64,000 nt of DNA from Gordonia sp. SL306 (lineage in GTDB: Bacteria > Actinomycetota > Actinomycetes > Mycobacteriales > Mycobacteriaceae): NCBI RefSeq assembly GCF_026625785.1, contig NZ_CP113063.1, forward strand, positions 5,146,001-5,210,000. Reading direction: 5' to 3'. The notes under the pieces were generated by a model. The model saw nothing but the letters and a program-made list of their open reading frames with translations. It was not told where the DNA came from and did not search any database. The translations under genes were made by a program, and so were the position numbers. Below are positions 1 to 9,000 of this stretch, piece after piece; the first letter of the stretch is position 1; each line of letters opens with the position of its first letter.

Positions 1-101
1 GACGAGTCGCTGCTGCTGTCGTCGCTACAACCTGCGACGCCCAGCGCCGCGATGGAGGCAGCCGCGGCGACCGCGACGACCCGTCGAATGGTTTGCTTCA
101 T
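1..101 (-). CDS. Lipoprotein N-terminus, cut by window edge
   Basis: Only the first 33 or so codons are present; the gene runs off the left edge on the minus strand. The visible part is a lipoprotein signal peptide: a basic start (MKQTIRRVV), an Ala-rich hydrophobic core and a lipobox LGVAGC, followed by an Asp/Ser-rich linker. The start is the ATG at 101-99, with GAAAGGGAAATC just upstream as ribosome binding site. The mature domain lies outside the window, so no function can be given. Membrane anchoring on the outer face follows from the lipobox rule. Confidence 0.7.
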   Translation of the reverse strand, partial: MKQTIRRVVAVAAAASIAALGVAGCSDDSSSDS

Positions 102-337
102 GATTTCCCTTTCGGTTTCTCAGAGCACTTACCTGTGGGTCGACGCACGACGCGCACCCGGAAGGACCGTAACCAGAAAATTCATCTACGGCAAATATGT
201 GGTTTGCCAGAGAGAATCAATCACCCGGAACGGGTTGCCGGATCAAGCGGTGTGGTTGAGCAGCCGGTTGCCGGCCCCTCGGCTGCGGCGAAGCTCCGAA
301 TCCTCTTGCTGCACACACCGGTTTCGAACGTGACTCG

Positions 338-1639
338 CTATCCGCCACCAGGCGGGTGGAAATCGTAGGCGGACTCAGCATGCTGGCCGTCGTCGATTCC
401 GTCGATCTCGTGCTCGCGGTCGGCCCGCAGCCCGATCGTGTATCTGAGGGCCAGCGCGATGACACACGTGACCGCAGCGGCGTACGCGAGTACGGCGACC
501 ACCGCGACGGCCTGCCGCCACAGTTGATCGACACCGCCACCGTAGAAGAGTCCGTCGACACCGGCCGGCGCCGAATGCGAGGCGACGAGCCCGATCATCA
601 GCATGCCGACGACGCCGCTGACGAAATGCACGCCGACCACGTCGAGCGAGTCGTCATACCGCCAGCGGAACTTCAATTCGATCGCGTACGAACTGACCGC
701 ACCCGCCACCGCCCCGACTGCCAGCGCGCCCAGGGGAGTCACCGCCGAACAGGAGGGTGTGATCGCGACGAGGCCCGCGATCACACCCGATGCCGCACCG
801 AAGGATGTCGGACGGCCGTGGCGTACCTGCTCGACGACGAGCCACGCAACCATCGATGCGGCGCCGGCCCCCAGCGTGTTGACCGCGATCATCGCGGCCG
901 AACCGTTCGCCTCCAACGCCGAACCCGCATTGAAGCCGAACCATCCGAACCACAGGAGACCGGCACCGAGCATGACGAACGGGAGGTTGTGCGGTCGCAT
1001 CGGATCCTTGGGCCAGCCGCGGCGGCGCCCCAGGAACAGTGCCAGGATCAGCGCCGAAGCACCCGAATTGATCTCGACCGCCGTCCCACCGGCGAAGTCG
1101 ATCGCCTTGAGGTGGGAGACGATCCAGCCGCCGCTCCCTTCGGTCAGGCCGGGCGCGCTGAACACCCAATGGGCAATCGGGATGTAGACGACCAATGACC
1201 AGACCGCAGCGAAGATCACCCACGAGACGAAACGCATACGGTCGGCGACGGCACCCGCGATCAGCGCGACCGTCACCATCGCGAAGCCGGCCTGGAATGC
1301 GACGAAGAGGATTGCCGGGATCGTCCCGACGAGGGGTATACCCGTCGGGTGCGCGGGATCGTGGCCGTACGTGTGATGGAGGCCGGGGAAGGAGCCGAAG
1401 CTACCGATCAGCCCGGCGTGATCGTCGCCGAACGCGAGTGAGTAGCCCACCACGACCCAGATGATCCAGACGATCGGGATCGCCGACAGGCACATCATCA
1501 TCATGTTCAGGACGCTCTTGGACCTGACCATGCCGCCGTAGAACAAGGCGAGGGCAGGGGTCATGAGCAGTACGAGCGCGAACGCCGTGAGCATCCATGC
1601 CGTGTTGGCGCTGTCGGGGACACCGTACTTCGGGAACAT
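338..1639 (-). CDS. amt: Amt family ammonium transporter
   Basis: 433-residue integral membrane protein of the Amt/Mep/Rh family, which moves ammonium or ammonia across the cytoplasmic membrane. Visible marks are the early signature FYGGMVRSKSVLN (about residues 33-45), the AFQAGFAMVT helix near the Phe gate, DFAGGT at 181-186 and WFGWFGFNAGS at 230-240. The second pore histidine is H338 in GVHFVSG, but the first twin-His position reads GTAVEIN, so it is Glu189 rather than His. The C-terminal tail is acidic and ends in His/Pro/Gly. No glnK or glnD gene follows in the window. The family call is firm; the Glu substitution is read from the translation and its effect on mechanism is inference. 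Confidence 0.95.
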   Translation of the reverse strand: MFPKYGVPDSANTAWMLTAFALVLLMTPALALFYGGMVRSKSVLNMMMMCLSAIPIVWIIWVVVGYSLAFGDDHAGLIGSFGSFPGLHHTYGHDPAHPTGIPLVGTIPAILFVAFQAGFAMVTVALIAGAVADRMRFVSWVIFAAVWSLVVYIPIAHWVFSAPGLTEGSGGWIVSHLKAIDFAGGTAVEINSGASALILALFLGRRRGWPKDPMRPHNLPFVMLGAGLLWFGWFGFNAGSALEANGSAAMIAVNTLGAGAASMVAWLVVEQVRHGRPTSFGAASGVIAGLVAITPSCSAVTPLGALAVGAVAGAVSSYAIELKFRWRYDDSLDVVGVHFVSGVVGMLMIGLVASHSAPAGVDGLFYGGGVDQLWRQAVAVVAVLAYAAAVTCVIALALRYTIGLRADREHEIDGIDDGQHAESAYDFHPPGGG

Positions 1640-1851
1640 GGCTGCCTTCCGTCGCGTGCGAGCGTCGCGAGTCTATCGGCTCGATGACGTTGCGCGGCAG
1701 TTGGTTAGACCGGCACGAACCCGACAATCGGTACATAACGGGCGCAAACGCATTCCGGCCGCACCTCCTGAATCCGGCTTCGAGCCGAAATTGCGGCCAG
1801 AACGCGGAACTGCGGCCAGAAGAGCCGGCCGCTCAAACGTGCGATCCGCGG

Positions 1852-2736
1852 TCACTCGAATCCCGACACCGAGATCGTCTGCCACAGTGAATGGTCACCG
1901 CCGGCGGGCACCTCGACCACATCTGGTCCCGCGTTGGCGGCCTCCACGCAGATGAACTCCCGCCAATGGGGCCCGACGTCGGCCATGCCCGACGCGACTT
2001 CCTCACCTGGATTCCACACCACGGCGGTCTGCCCGCCCCGCACCGACACCTCGATCGTTCGTCGGAGACCCGGATCGACGAGTCGGTAGTGGCCCGGGGC
2101 GCCAGGGTATACCCGGTCGCTGCGTGGGTCATCGTGCGGGAGAGCCCAATCGCCGCGCTGAGGGTGGGATCGCAAGTCATCGAACTTGTCCAGGTAGGTC
2201 AGTCCGTCGAGACCTTCGACACGGACACGTCCGACGTCGGACACACGGAAGTAGTTGTGGAACGCCTCGGTCATCGCGACCGTCGCGTCACCTGGGTTGT
2301 GGGTGTGCAGTCCCTGCTCCAACGTGACACCGACACGAACCGTCATGCGCAGCGTCAGGGGGAGGTGCCCCAGACCCTCGGGTTCCAGTTCGAGTTCTGT
2401 ACCGCCGGATTCGGTCGTGTGTCCGGCGACGATCGACCACCGCGCGGTGCGCGCGTAGCCGTGCGAGGGCACGTCACCGGTCTGCCCTTCACGCGCGAAA
2501 TACGGCCAACACACCGGTGTTCCACCGCGAATAGGCGTCGGCGGGGGAGCGACGAGCGGGGACACCCAGACCACGTCATCGGCCGTGCCTGCCGGGACGA
2601 ACGACAGCACCTGACCGCCGAACACCGAGATGGCAGCCGTGGCATGCGGGGTGGCAACGAGGATCGCATCGAGCCCATGGACCGAGCCGAGTCGCACGCC
2701 GTCGAGATCATCTGCTGCCGTCACGAATCCCAGCAT
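1852..2736 (-). CDS. D-hexose-6-phosphate mutarotase (aldose 1-epimerase-like)
   Basis: 294-residue cytoplasmic protein of the galactose mutarotase-like fold, YeaD type, which interconverts anomers of hexose 6-phosphates. Visible landmarks are GTPVCWPYFA around residues 70-80, GHGYAR-like PSHGYARTARW, the EAFHNYFRVSD stretch holding the expected catalytic His, and a late VWNPGEEVASGMADVG block followed by FICVEAAN, all typical of this family. Length matches the usual 270-300 residues. It stands alone: the upstream gene (YihY) is 56 bp away on the same strand and could be co-transcribed. A plain aldose 1-epimerase is the alternative, but the WNP and FICVE motifs favour the YeaD subgroup. Confidence 0.88.
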   Translation of the reverse strand: MLGFVTAADDLDGVRLGSVHGLDAILVATPHATAAISVFGGQVLSFVPAGTADDVVWVSPLVAPPPTPIRGGTPVCWPYFAREGQTGDVPSHGYARTARWSIVAGHTTESGGTELELEPEGLGHLPLTLRMTVRVGVTLEQGLHTHNPGDATVAMTEAFHNYFRVSDVGRVRVEGLDGLTYLDKFDDLRSHPQRGDWALPHDDPRSDRVYPGAPGHYRLVDPGLRRTIEVSVRGGQTAVVWNPGEEVASGMADVGPHWREFICVEAANAGPDVVEVPAGGDHSLWQTISVSGFE

Positions 2737-2792
2737 GGCACAGCATCGCGTGCCCAGCGCCTATGTTCGCGTTCGCGCGGTGTGGGCACCGC

Positions 2793-3833
2793 CTAATGCT
2801 GTTCGTCGCTCCCATCGGCGTCGGATCGGTCGTCGTCGGGGTCCTGGTGTTCGGGCGTCCTGCCGGTGGCAGGATTGTCGAAACTCACGTCGATCTCCTG
2901 GAATCCCTTGCTGCGCTGGGCCTGCGCTTGCGCCGAGTAGGCCGCCTCGTCTCCGGGCATGAGGACCACGTTGTCGGTGAACGGGGTCAGCAGCGACCTC
3001 GGATAGAGGCGGTCGACCCGCACTGCATTGAACTCGAGGCAGATCACCACCATCACCGCGGCCAGATAGAGGAATGCGAGCAGACCGAGCACGACTGCGA
3101 AAACGCCGTTGGTGGCACTGGCATTGGCGATGACGCGCTGGACGAAGACACTGCCGAACGTCTGCAACACCTGCCACCCGACAGCAGCGGCCAGCGCTCC
3201 CGGGAACACGTCCCGGATACTCACCGGGCGAGCGGTGCCGAACCGGAACCCGACGACGAACACGGCGGTGTAGAGGATCAACGACCCGAGCATCGCGAGC
3301 ACTCGACCGTCGCCTCCGAGGTCGATGGCGGCGGTGACGCCGTTGAGCACCGTCAGGCCGATGACCGCCAAGCCCACCGTCGACAGCAGCATCGAGCCCT
3401 TGATCCGTACGCGGATCGGATTCGGCCGCTCGTTGCGTGGGACGGCCCATACGATGTTCATCGCGTTCTGAATCGCCACGGAGACGCCGAGGGCGCCGTA
3501 TATCGCGCTCACCACGCCGATGGTCACCGCGGTCGAACTGCCGCTCAATTGTCCTGATTCGCCCAACTGCTCGCCCACGACCGGGATCTGCGAGAGTGCC
3601 GAGTCGACGATCCGTTCCTGGAGGTCCGGGTTGTCCTCGAGCAAGAAACCGAGCACCGAGGTGAGTACCAGCAGCAGCGGAAACAGCGAGATGAATCCGT
3701 AGTAGGTGATGAGCGCGGCAAGATAGCCGCCCTGGTCGTCGAAGAATTTGTAGGCGACGGCCAACGGAAAACCGGACTTCGGGTACCTGCGCTGGAAATT
3801 GTCGATGCGGTCTGACAACGACACCCGCGCCAC
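2793..3833 (-). CDS. YihY/BrkB-family inner membrane protein
   Basis: 346 residues with about six transmembrane segments. The N-terminus carries the family signature region, with FFDDQGGYLAALITYYGF near residues 29-46 and the following SLFPLLLVLTSVLGF helix. Mid-protein GALGVSVAIQNAMNIVWAVPR is also typical. The C-terminal 60 or so residues are hydrophilic and acidic (DDDRSDADGSDEQH), predicted cytoplasmic. Members were once annotated as ribonuclease BN, an assignment known to be wrong; the true role of YihY proteins is not settled. The start ATG at 3833 precedes a basic stretch MARVSLSDRID. It lies 56 bp upstream of the mutarotase gene on the same strand. Confidence 0.9.
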   Translation of the reverse strand: MARVSLSDRIDNFQRRYPKSGFPLAVAYKFFDDQGGYLAALITYYGFISLFPLLLVLTSVLGFLLEDNPDLQERIVDSALSQIPVVGEQLGESGQLSGSSTAVTIGVVSAIYGALGVSVAIQNAMNIVWAVPRNERPNPIRVRIKGSMLLSTVGLAVIGLTVLNGVTAAIDLGGDGRVLAMLGSLILYTAVFVVGFRFGTARPVSIRDVFPGALAAAVGWQVLQTFGSVFVQRVIANASATNGVFAVVLGLLAFLYLAAVMVVICLEFNAVRVDRLYPRSLLTPFTDNVVLMPGDEAAYSAQAQAQRSKGFQEIDVSFDNPATGRTPEHQDPDDDRSDADGSDEQH

Positions 3834-4000
3834 CTTTCCGTCGAACCCAACGCGTTCACCGCCGCAGCCGTCTGACAGGCGCCGGCAATCGGGGGCCGTG
3901 GCGGCGCCGAGTCTACGGGGTTTGCCTCGCTGAACGCGCAGTACACGCCGGTGGCAGCGATGCCGACAACTCAGTGGGGCAATGACGCCCGGCGATCATG

Positions 4001-4684
4001 TCACCCCGGTGACACAGGTGCGGTCCAGACGCCCACCAGCAAGTCGACGAGGCCGAGGGCGAGCTCGTCCCAGGTGGTTCGAGCTGTGGGGGTTCCGGCG
4101 GCGCGTGCACGTTCGAAGTCCGCGCACATCCCGACGGTGAGGAAGAAGGCACACTCCGCGCGCTCGGCACGCAGCTGCGGTGGCAGAAACGGCAGCGTCT
4201 CCACCAGTCCCTGGTAAGTGAGCAGATTGGTCGGAGACGACACCAGCGATTCGTCGAGCAGGATGCTGCGCAGTTCGGGGTCAGCGATGAGTTGGGCACA
4301 GAATCTGGCGAAGTAGGACGTCGCCCCGAGCTCGTCGAATCCGCCGGTGAAGGGGAGCACCTGACATTCGATCCACTGGCGGATACCTGCACGGCGATCC
4401 ATTCGATCGACCATTGCCTCGCGCTCGACCTCGATGCGCAGGTTGAACCTCTCGACCAAGGCGCGAACCAGATCGAGTCGGCTGTCGAAGTAATAGCCGA
4501 CCACCGCCGGATTGCCCTGGCCGGCCGCGTCGGCTATCTGCCGGTTCGACACTGCATATATTCCACGCTCGGCAAACAGCCGTTCTGCTGTGTCCAGGAG
4601 CAGTTCCGTCGTTGCCCGGGCCTTGCGACCGCGCGTCGTCGTTTGCCCCTCGGCGTTACCGCCGACCTCGACCGTGTCCGTCAT
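4001..4684 (-). CDS. TetR-family transcriptional regulator
   Basis: 227 residues. The N-terminal helix-turn-helix domain is clear: ATTELLLDTAERLFAERG then YAVSNRQIADAAGQGNPAVV and the family YYFDSR motif (in place of YYHF). The C-terminal ligand domain has a WIECQVLPF start and ends with the ALGLVDLLVGVW helix. I chose ATG 4684 (MTDTVEVGGN) because upstream sequence lacks TetR similarity and the usual tail before the HTH is 20-30 residues. The divergent ferritin-like gene starts 154 bp away, so the two probably share a regulatory region. Ligand unknown. Confidence 0.9.
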   Translation of the reverse strand: MTDTVEVGGNAEGQTTTRGRKARATTELLLDTAERLFAERGIYAVSNRQIADAAGQGNPAVVGYYFDSRLDLVRALVERFNLRIEVEREAMVDRMDRRAGIRQWIECQVLPFTGGFDELGATSYFARFCAQLIADPELRSILLDESLVSSPTNLLTYQGLVETLPFLPPQLRAERAECAFFLTVGMCADFERARAAGTPTARTTWDELALGLVDLLVGVWTAPVSPG

Positions 4685-4837
4685 ACATCTACGTTCCCAC
4701 GCGAATCGCCCGGCGAGTCCCCAGAACCTCGAAAAGCCCCGGGAGCGGTCGTCGCGCCCGGGCCGACGAGTGGCACGGGCCGGATCCGGTGGGTGCGCCT
4801 GAGCCTCGCGCGGACAGACGCTGTCTACCGTTGTCAC

Positions 4838-5551
4838 ATGACTGAACCGCATGGATGGTCCGCGGAGTTCACGGCCAGGGCCGCGCGCCGGACGGCCGCG
4901 CCCGAGCCCGACTGGACGCATGCATCCCGATTACACCCCGCGGTGGTGCGGAGCGTGCAGAAGTTTCAGGTCGGAGAAAGCGGCGACGGCGCCCACCTGA
5001 TCGCCAACGCGGCGACCGTGGGCGATCGCGATTACGAAACCGCCATACGACTGTTTGTCGCCGAGGAACAGAACCACGCACGAATGCTTGCCGGGATACT
5101 TCGGTCCGCCGGAGCCCCGACGAAGAGGGCGCATTGGTCGGATACCGTGTTCGTTCACCTTCGCCGACTCTTGGGCTTGAAGCTCGAGCTGATGGTACTA
5201 GCAATCGCCGAGATCGTTGCGCTGCGTTACTACCGTGCGCTGGCCGACGGTGGAAACGATGAGCTGCTGACAGATGTGTCCGAGCGGATCCTCGACGACG
5301 AGCGACACCACGTCCCGTTCCAGTGCCGTCGGCTCAACGTGGCCTTCGACGGAATGCGGGCGCCGGCCAGGATTCTTGTCAAACACGCATGGCGCACACT
5401 CGCCCTGGGCGTCGTGGTGGTGGTGGCAGTGGACCACGGTTCTGCACTTCGCGCGTGCGGAGTCACCCGGCGAACCTTTGTCGTCGACACGATGCAGCTG
5501 TTCGACGACGCCGCCGCGTCCGTCTTCGACGGCGTCCCGATGAGGGTCTAG
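4838..5551 (+). CDS. Ferritin-like di-iron protein
   Basis: 237-residue predicted soluble helical protein. Two candidate metal-binding E-x2-H motifs are visible: EEQNHAR (about residue 79) and the later DDERHHVPF (about residue 152), with further acidic positions in AEIVALRYYRAL. This spacing is what ferritin-like or rubrerythrin-like di-iron proteins show. The start ATG 4838 follows a stretch lacking coding character. It is divergent from a TetR gene, 154 bp apart, suggesting regulation by that protein. The substrate is not evident; actinobacterial relatives are usually annotated only as ferritin-like or hypothetical, so an oxidase role is inference. Confidence 0.7.
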   Translation: MTEPHGWSAEFTARAARRTAAPEPDWTHASRLHPAVVRSVQKFQVGESGDGAHLIANAATVGDRDYETAIRLFVAEEQNHARMLAGILRSAGAPTKRAHWSDTVFVHLRRLLGLKLELMVLAIAEIVALRYYRALADGGNDELLTDVSERILDDERHHVPFQCRRLNVAFDGMRAPARILVKHAWRTLALGVVVVVAVDHGSALRACGVTRRTFVVDTMQLFDDAAASVFDGVPMRV

Positions 5552-5693
5552 AGCTACGACGAATCCAACGCCTTCAGTCATCCACGCTCGATGACACCGA
5601 TTCGGGTAGTCGATTACTCACGACGCCGACGTTCCGCCAGGTCAGCCTTGACTTGCGTCGCGCATCAGCGTGGCGCCGACGAAAGGCAGGACC

Positions 5694-6341
5694 ATGAACA
5701 AGTACCAGGTCGTCTCAGGTGACACGTTGTCGGCGATCGCCCGGCGCTTCTATGGCGACGGGCGACTGTTCCGCGTGATCAGCGCGATCAACAAGATCAA
5801 GAATCCCGATCAGATCTCGATCGGTCAGACGTTGGAGATCCCGTACGTCACATTCCGCCACCAAGTCTCCGCCGGAGAGACCAAACGCATTCTGGCCCAG
5901 CGCTTCTACCACGACGAGTCGATGAGCCAGGTCTTCGAGATCCCGAACGGCGCGGCGCAGCGAGACCTGATCCTCGGCGAGTGGCTGGTGATCCCCGACC
6001 TCGCCGACGTCGGGCACCACACGGTGGTCTTGGGGGAGACGTGGGAAAGGCTGGCCGAGCGATGGTACGGCGACGCCCACCTGTGGACGATGCTCGCCAT
6101 CGCCAATCACCAGGTGAACGGAGAACCCCAGCACGGTCAGGTCGTCATCCGGCCTCGCCTGAATCGTCGCCACACCGTGGTCGTCGGGGACACTCTGTGG
6201 CGGATCGTTGAGCACAATTACGGTGAAGGGGGAGACGAGCGAACACGCACCTTGATCGAGATGGTGGCAGCCACCAATTTCCTCGCCAACGCAGATCTCA
6301 TCAATGTTGTTCAGCGCCTGTGGCTTCCGTCCTTCGACTAG
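5694..6341 (+). CDS. LysM repeat protein
   Basis: 215 residues made almost entirely of LysM-type repeats. The first is textbook: YQVVSGDTLSAIARRFYGDG then INKIKNPDQISIGQTLEIP. Further units start at RHQVSAGETKRILAQRFYHD, HHTVVLGETWERLAERWYGD and RHTVVVGDTLWRIVEHNYGE, giving four repeats of about 50 residues. There is no signal peptide or membrane segment, so it may act inside the cell or in a phage/contractile-type assembly, where LysM tail proteins occur; no other phage-tail gene is nearby. ATG 5694 was chosen for the AGGACC site just upstream and because the repeat starts at residue 4. Confidence 0.85.
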   Translation: MNKYQVVSGDTLSAIARRFYGDGRLFRVISAINKIKNPDQISIGQTLEIPYVTFRHQVSAGETKRILAQRFYHDESMSQVFEIPNGAAQRDLILGEWLVIPDLADVGHHTVVLGETWERLAERWYGDAHLWTMLAIANHQVNGEPQHGQVVIRPRLNRRHTVVVGDTLWRIVEHNYGEGGDERTRTLIEMVAATNFLANADLINVVQRLWLPSFD

Positions 6342-6462
6342 TCGCGCGCGATGCCCCACGCCATCGGCCGGTACCTCTGGGCACCTCCGCGGAGTAGAGT
6401 CCGTGAAACAAGCCCGTCCTTGTCTGTCGCCCGAGGGGGACGGTTCAGTCGAGGAGGCAGCC

Positions 6463-7887
6463 ATGTCGACCACCGACCGCGGGACAGCGACCGCATTCGC
6501 CGATGTGACGGAATACGTGTCCGGCCCTTACGCACCGGTCGCCGACGAGATCACTGCATTCGATCTTCCTGTCGACGGGGAGTTGCCTGCCGAGCTGAAC
6601 GGACGGTACGTCCGCAACGGGCCCAACCCCACCGACATCAGATCCCTCGATCTGCGCGCACACCATTGGTTCGTCGGGGACGGCATGGTGCACGGAATCC
6701 GGCTGCGCGACGGCAAGGCGGACTGGTATCGCAATCGTCTCGTCGGGTCGGCGAAGATCTCCGCCGCTCGGAGCCTTCCGGATATCTCCGGCCCCAATTG
6801 GAGCGGGAACCAGGTTGGGCCGAACACGAATGTGGCCGGGTTCGCCGGTACCACCTGGGCAGTGATGGAAGCCGGTAGCTGCCCGGTCGAACTCGACTAC
6901 GAGTTGGAGACCTTGGGCCGCAACGACTTCTACGGAACTCTTCCGGGTGCGTTCACCGCCCACCCGAAGCGGGATCCGAACACCGGAGAGCTGCATGCGA
7001 TGGTCTACGCGTGGGCGCAGTGGATGGATCACGTCCAGTACGTCGTCGTGGGCGCCGATGGCAGAGTGCGTCACACGCTCGACATCCCGCTACCGGGCAT
7101 GACCATGCTCCACGACATGTCCCTGACCCCCAACTGGGCGATCGTCTACGACCAGCCCTGCACGGTTGACATCGACATCGCCATGACCGGGCGGTTCCCC
7201 TTCCGGTGGAATCCCGACTACGGCAACCGGATCGGTCTGCTGCCGCGCATCGGTGATGGCGGTACTGGTGCCGCCGCAGCAGATATCGTCTGGATCGACG
7301 TCCCGCTCGGCTATGTCTTTCACCCCATGAACGCGTTCGAGCGCGCCGACGGCACCGTGGTGATCGACGTCTGCAACTACCAGAAGATGTTCGCAGCAGA
7401 TGTTTTCGGCCCGTTCGGGGATGGACTCAGCCGGCTGGAGCGCTGGGAGGTCAATCCGCGACGACGCTCCTGTTCGGTAACCGTGATCGACGAGACACCC
7501 AATGAATTTCCGGTGCACCGGGGATCGGTGGGCCTCCAGGAGCACCGGTACGGCTACTGCTCGGCACCGACACTGGACCGTTCGCAGGGCTGGCCCACGC
7601 TCAAACACGACCTCCTGACCGGCGAACGGCGCGTATTCGACCACGGGCCCGGCCGAGCCGCCGGCGAGCCTGCCTTCGTGGGGCGCCCCGGTGGCAACGA
7701 CGAGGACGACGGTTGGCTCATCACGTTCGTCCACGACATCGAGGCGGCGACGGCCGAGTTCGTCGTCATGGACGCACAAGAGTTCGACCGCCGTGGGTAT
7801 GTCGCACGAGTGGCAATGCCACAACGCATTCCGTTCGGATTCCACGGCAATTGGATCAGCGACGAATCGGTCCCGCCGCCGGTGTGA
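6463..7887 (+). CDS. Carotenoid oxygenase family protein
   Basis: 474 residues of the carotenoid/stilbene cleavage dioxygenase family, seven-bladed beta-propellers with an Fe(II) held by four His. All four are visible: H167 in TAHPKRDP, H217 in MLHDMSLT, H287 in YVFHPMNA and a late one in PFGFHGNWI near the C-terminus. The N-terminal GRYVRNGPNPT and HHWFVGDGMVHG motifs are also family hallmarks. ATG 6463 is preceded by GAGGAGGCAGCC, a good ribosome binding site. Substrate is not deducible; lignostilbene-like or apocarotenoid cleavage are both possible. It converges with the crotonase gene, 17 bp apart. Confidence 0.93.
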   Translation: MSTTDRGTATAFADVTEYVSGPYAPVADEITAFDLPVDGELPAELNGRYVRNGPNPTDIRSLDLRAHHWFVGDGMVHGIRLRDGKADWYRNRLVGSAKISAARSLPDISGPNWSGNQVGPNTNVAGFAGTTWAVMEAGSCPVELDYELETLGRNDFYGTLPGAFTAHPKRDPNTGELHAMVYAWAQWMDHVQYVVVGADGRVRHTLDIPLPGMTMLHDMSLTPNWAIVYDQPCTVDIDIAMTGRFPFRWNPDYGNRIGLLPRIGDGGTGAAAADIVWIDVPLGYVFHPMNAFERADGTVVIDVCNYQKMFAADVFGPFGDGLSRLERWEVNPRRRSCSVTVIDETPNEFPVHRGSVGLQEHRYGYCSAPTLDRSQGWPTLKHDLLTGERRVFDHGPGRAAGEPAFVGRPGGNDEDDGWLITFVHDIEAATAEFVVMDAQEFDRRGYVARVAMPQRIPFGFHGNWISDESVPPPV

Positions 7888-7904
7888 GGTGCTCCGACGC
7901 CGTC

Positions 7905-8705
7905 TCAGTCCGGGTCGGCGTAGTGAGCGTCTCGACGCTCCATGCCGGCAGCGACCGCCTCGAGTTGGTTGGCCGAACCCATGAGTCCGACCTGCAGCTC
8001 GCTCTCGAGCATCAGTGCGGTTGCCGTGTCCGCCCCGCTCCACGTCTCGTCGTAGAGTCGTTTGGCCGCGCGTACCGCATGCGGCGATTTGCGGGCGATC
8101 TCGTGGGCCAGCTCGAGTGCCGCGGCCAGGGGGTCGTCGACGACGCGGGTCACGAGCCCCAAGGTGCCGGCCTCGGTACCCGAGATGATGCGGCCGGTGA
8201 AGGTGAGCTCCTTCGCGACATCGGCAGCGACCAGACGGGGGAGCGTCTGCGTGATGCCCATGTCCGGCACCAGCCCCCATTTGACCTCCATGATCGACAG
8301 CCGGGCATCTGGTGTCGCATAACGGATGTCGGCGCCGAGGGCTATCTGTAATCCGCCACCGAAGCAGTTGCCGGTGATCGCAGCGATGACGGGCGCGTGA
8401 ACTCGCGCCCAGTCGGTCGAGACGCGCTGTGCATGGTTGGCCAGATGACCTGCCTCCCGGGTCAGCAACGACACTGATCCGCCGCCCTGGCCGAGCGCCG
8501 AGATGTCCAATCCGGAGCAGAAGCTCTTGCCCGCACCGTGAAGGACCACGGCGCGGACTCGACGATCAACTGCCAGTGTTTCGGTCGTCTCCAGGATCGC
8601 ATCGAACATCGCGGGATCCAGTGCGTTGTGCTTCTCGCCACGATCCAAGGTCACTGTTGCGACGCCGTCATCGCTGACGTCGACGCGAACCCGGTGTTCG
8701 CCCAT
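7905..8705 (-). CDS. Enoyl-CoA hydratase/isomerase family protein
   Basis: 266-residue crotonase-fold protein acting on acyl-CoA thioesters. The oxyanion-hole segments are HGAGKSFCSGLDIS (about residues 54-67) and TGNCFGGGLQIALGADIRY. The acid residue sits in MEVKWGLVPDMG, with Glu and, eight positions on, Asp. That Glu/Asp spacing is also seen in dienoyl-CoA isomerases, so isomerase activity is as likely as hydratase. Length is typical. It stands alone, convergent with the carotenoid oxygenase gene. The precise substrate cannot be told from sequence. Confidence 0.92.
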   Translation of the reverse strand: MGEHRVRVDVSDDGVATVTLDRGEKHNALDPAMFDAILETTETLAVDRRVRAVVLHGAGKSFCSGLDISALGQGGGSVSLLTREAGHLANHAQRVSTDWARVHAPVIAAITGNCFGGGLQIALGADIRYATPDARLSIMEVKWGLVPDMGITQTLPRLVAADVAKELTFTGRIISGTEAGTLGLVTRVVDDPLAAALELAHEIARKSPHAVRAAKRLYDETWSGADTATALMLESELQVGLMGSANQLEAVAAGMERRDAHYADPD

Positions 8706-9000
8706 CGCCGATCTCCTCGTGTTGATTCCGTCAAGCCGTGTCGCACGTGTCTCGTCGCGTGCTCGGCCATTCTATGGATTGCGGCAGTCGAGCCGTCTGC
8801 AAATGCGTGATCAGGCATGACAGGACCGCGGCAACGTTCTCGCCGTTCCGTCGGCCGCGCCTGGGTTCTGCCTGGTCATCAGGTTCCCCCGACCACGACA
8901 GCCCGCGACAGCCGGGCGTCAGCGCGTGGCAGAACCACGACAGCGACGGTCCCTAGCGTTGGCATCAATTCCGCTATCCCCGCCCGGGAAGGAGATCCCG

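Noticed and set aside
5198-5581. Minus-strand frame opposite the ferritin-like gene
   Set aside because: Open only because of GC bias; no motif or ribosome site.
7090-8280. 396-codon minus-strand frame
   Set aside because: It lies antisense to the carotenoid oxygenase and overlaps the crotonase in another frame; its composition (Arg/His/Gly rich) is that of a shadow.
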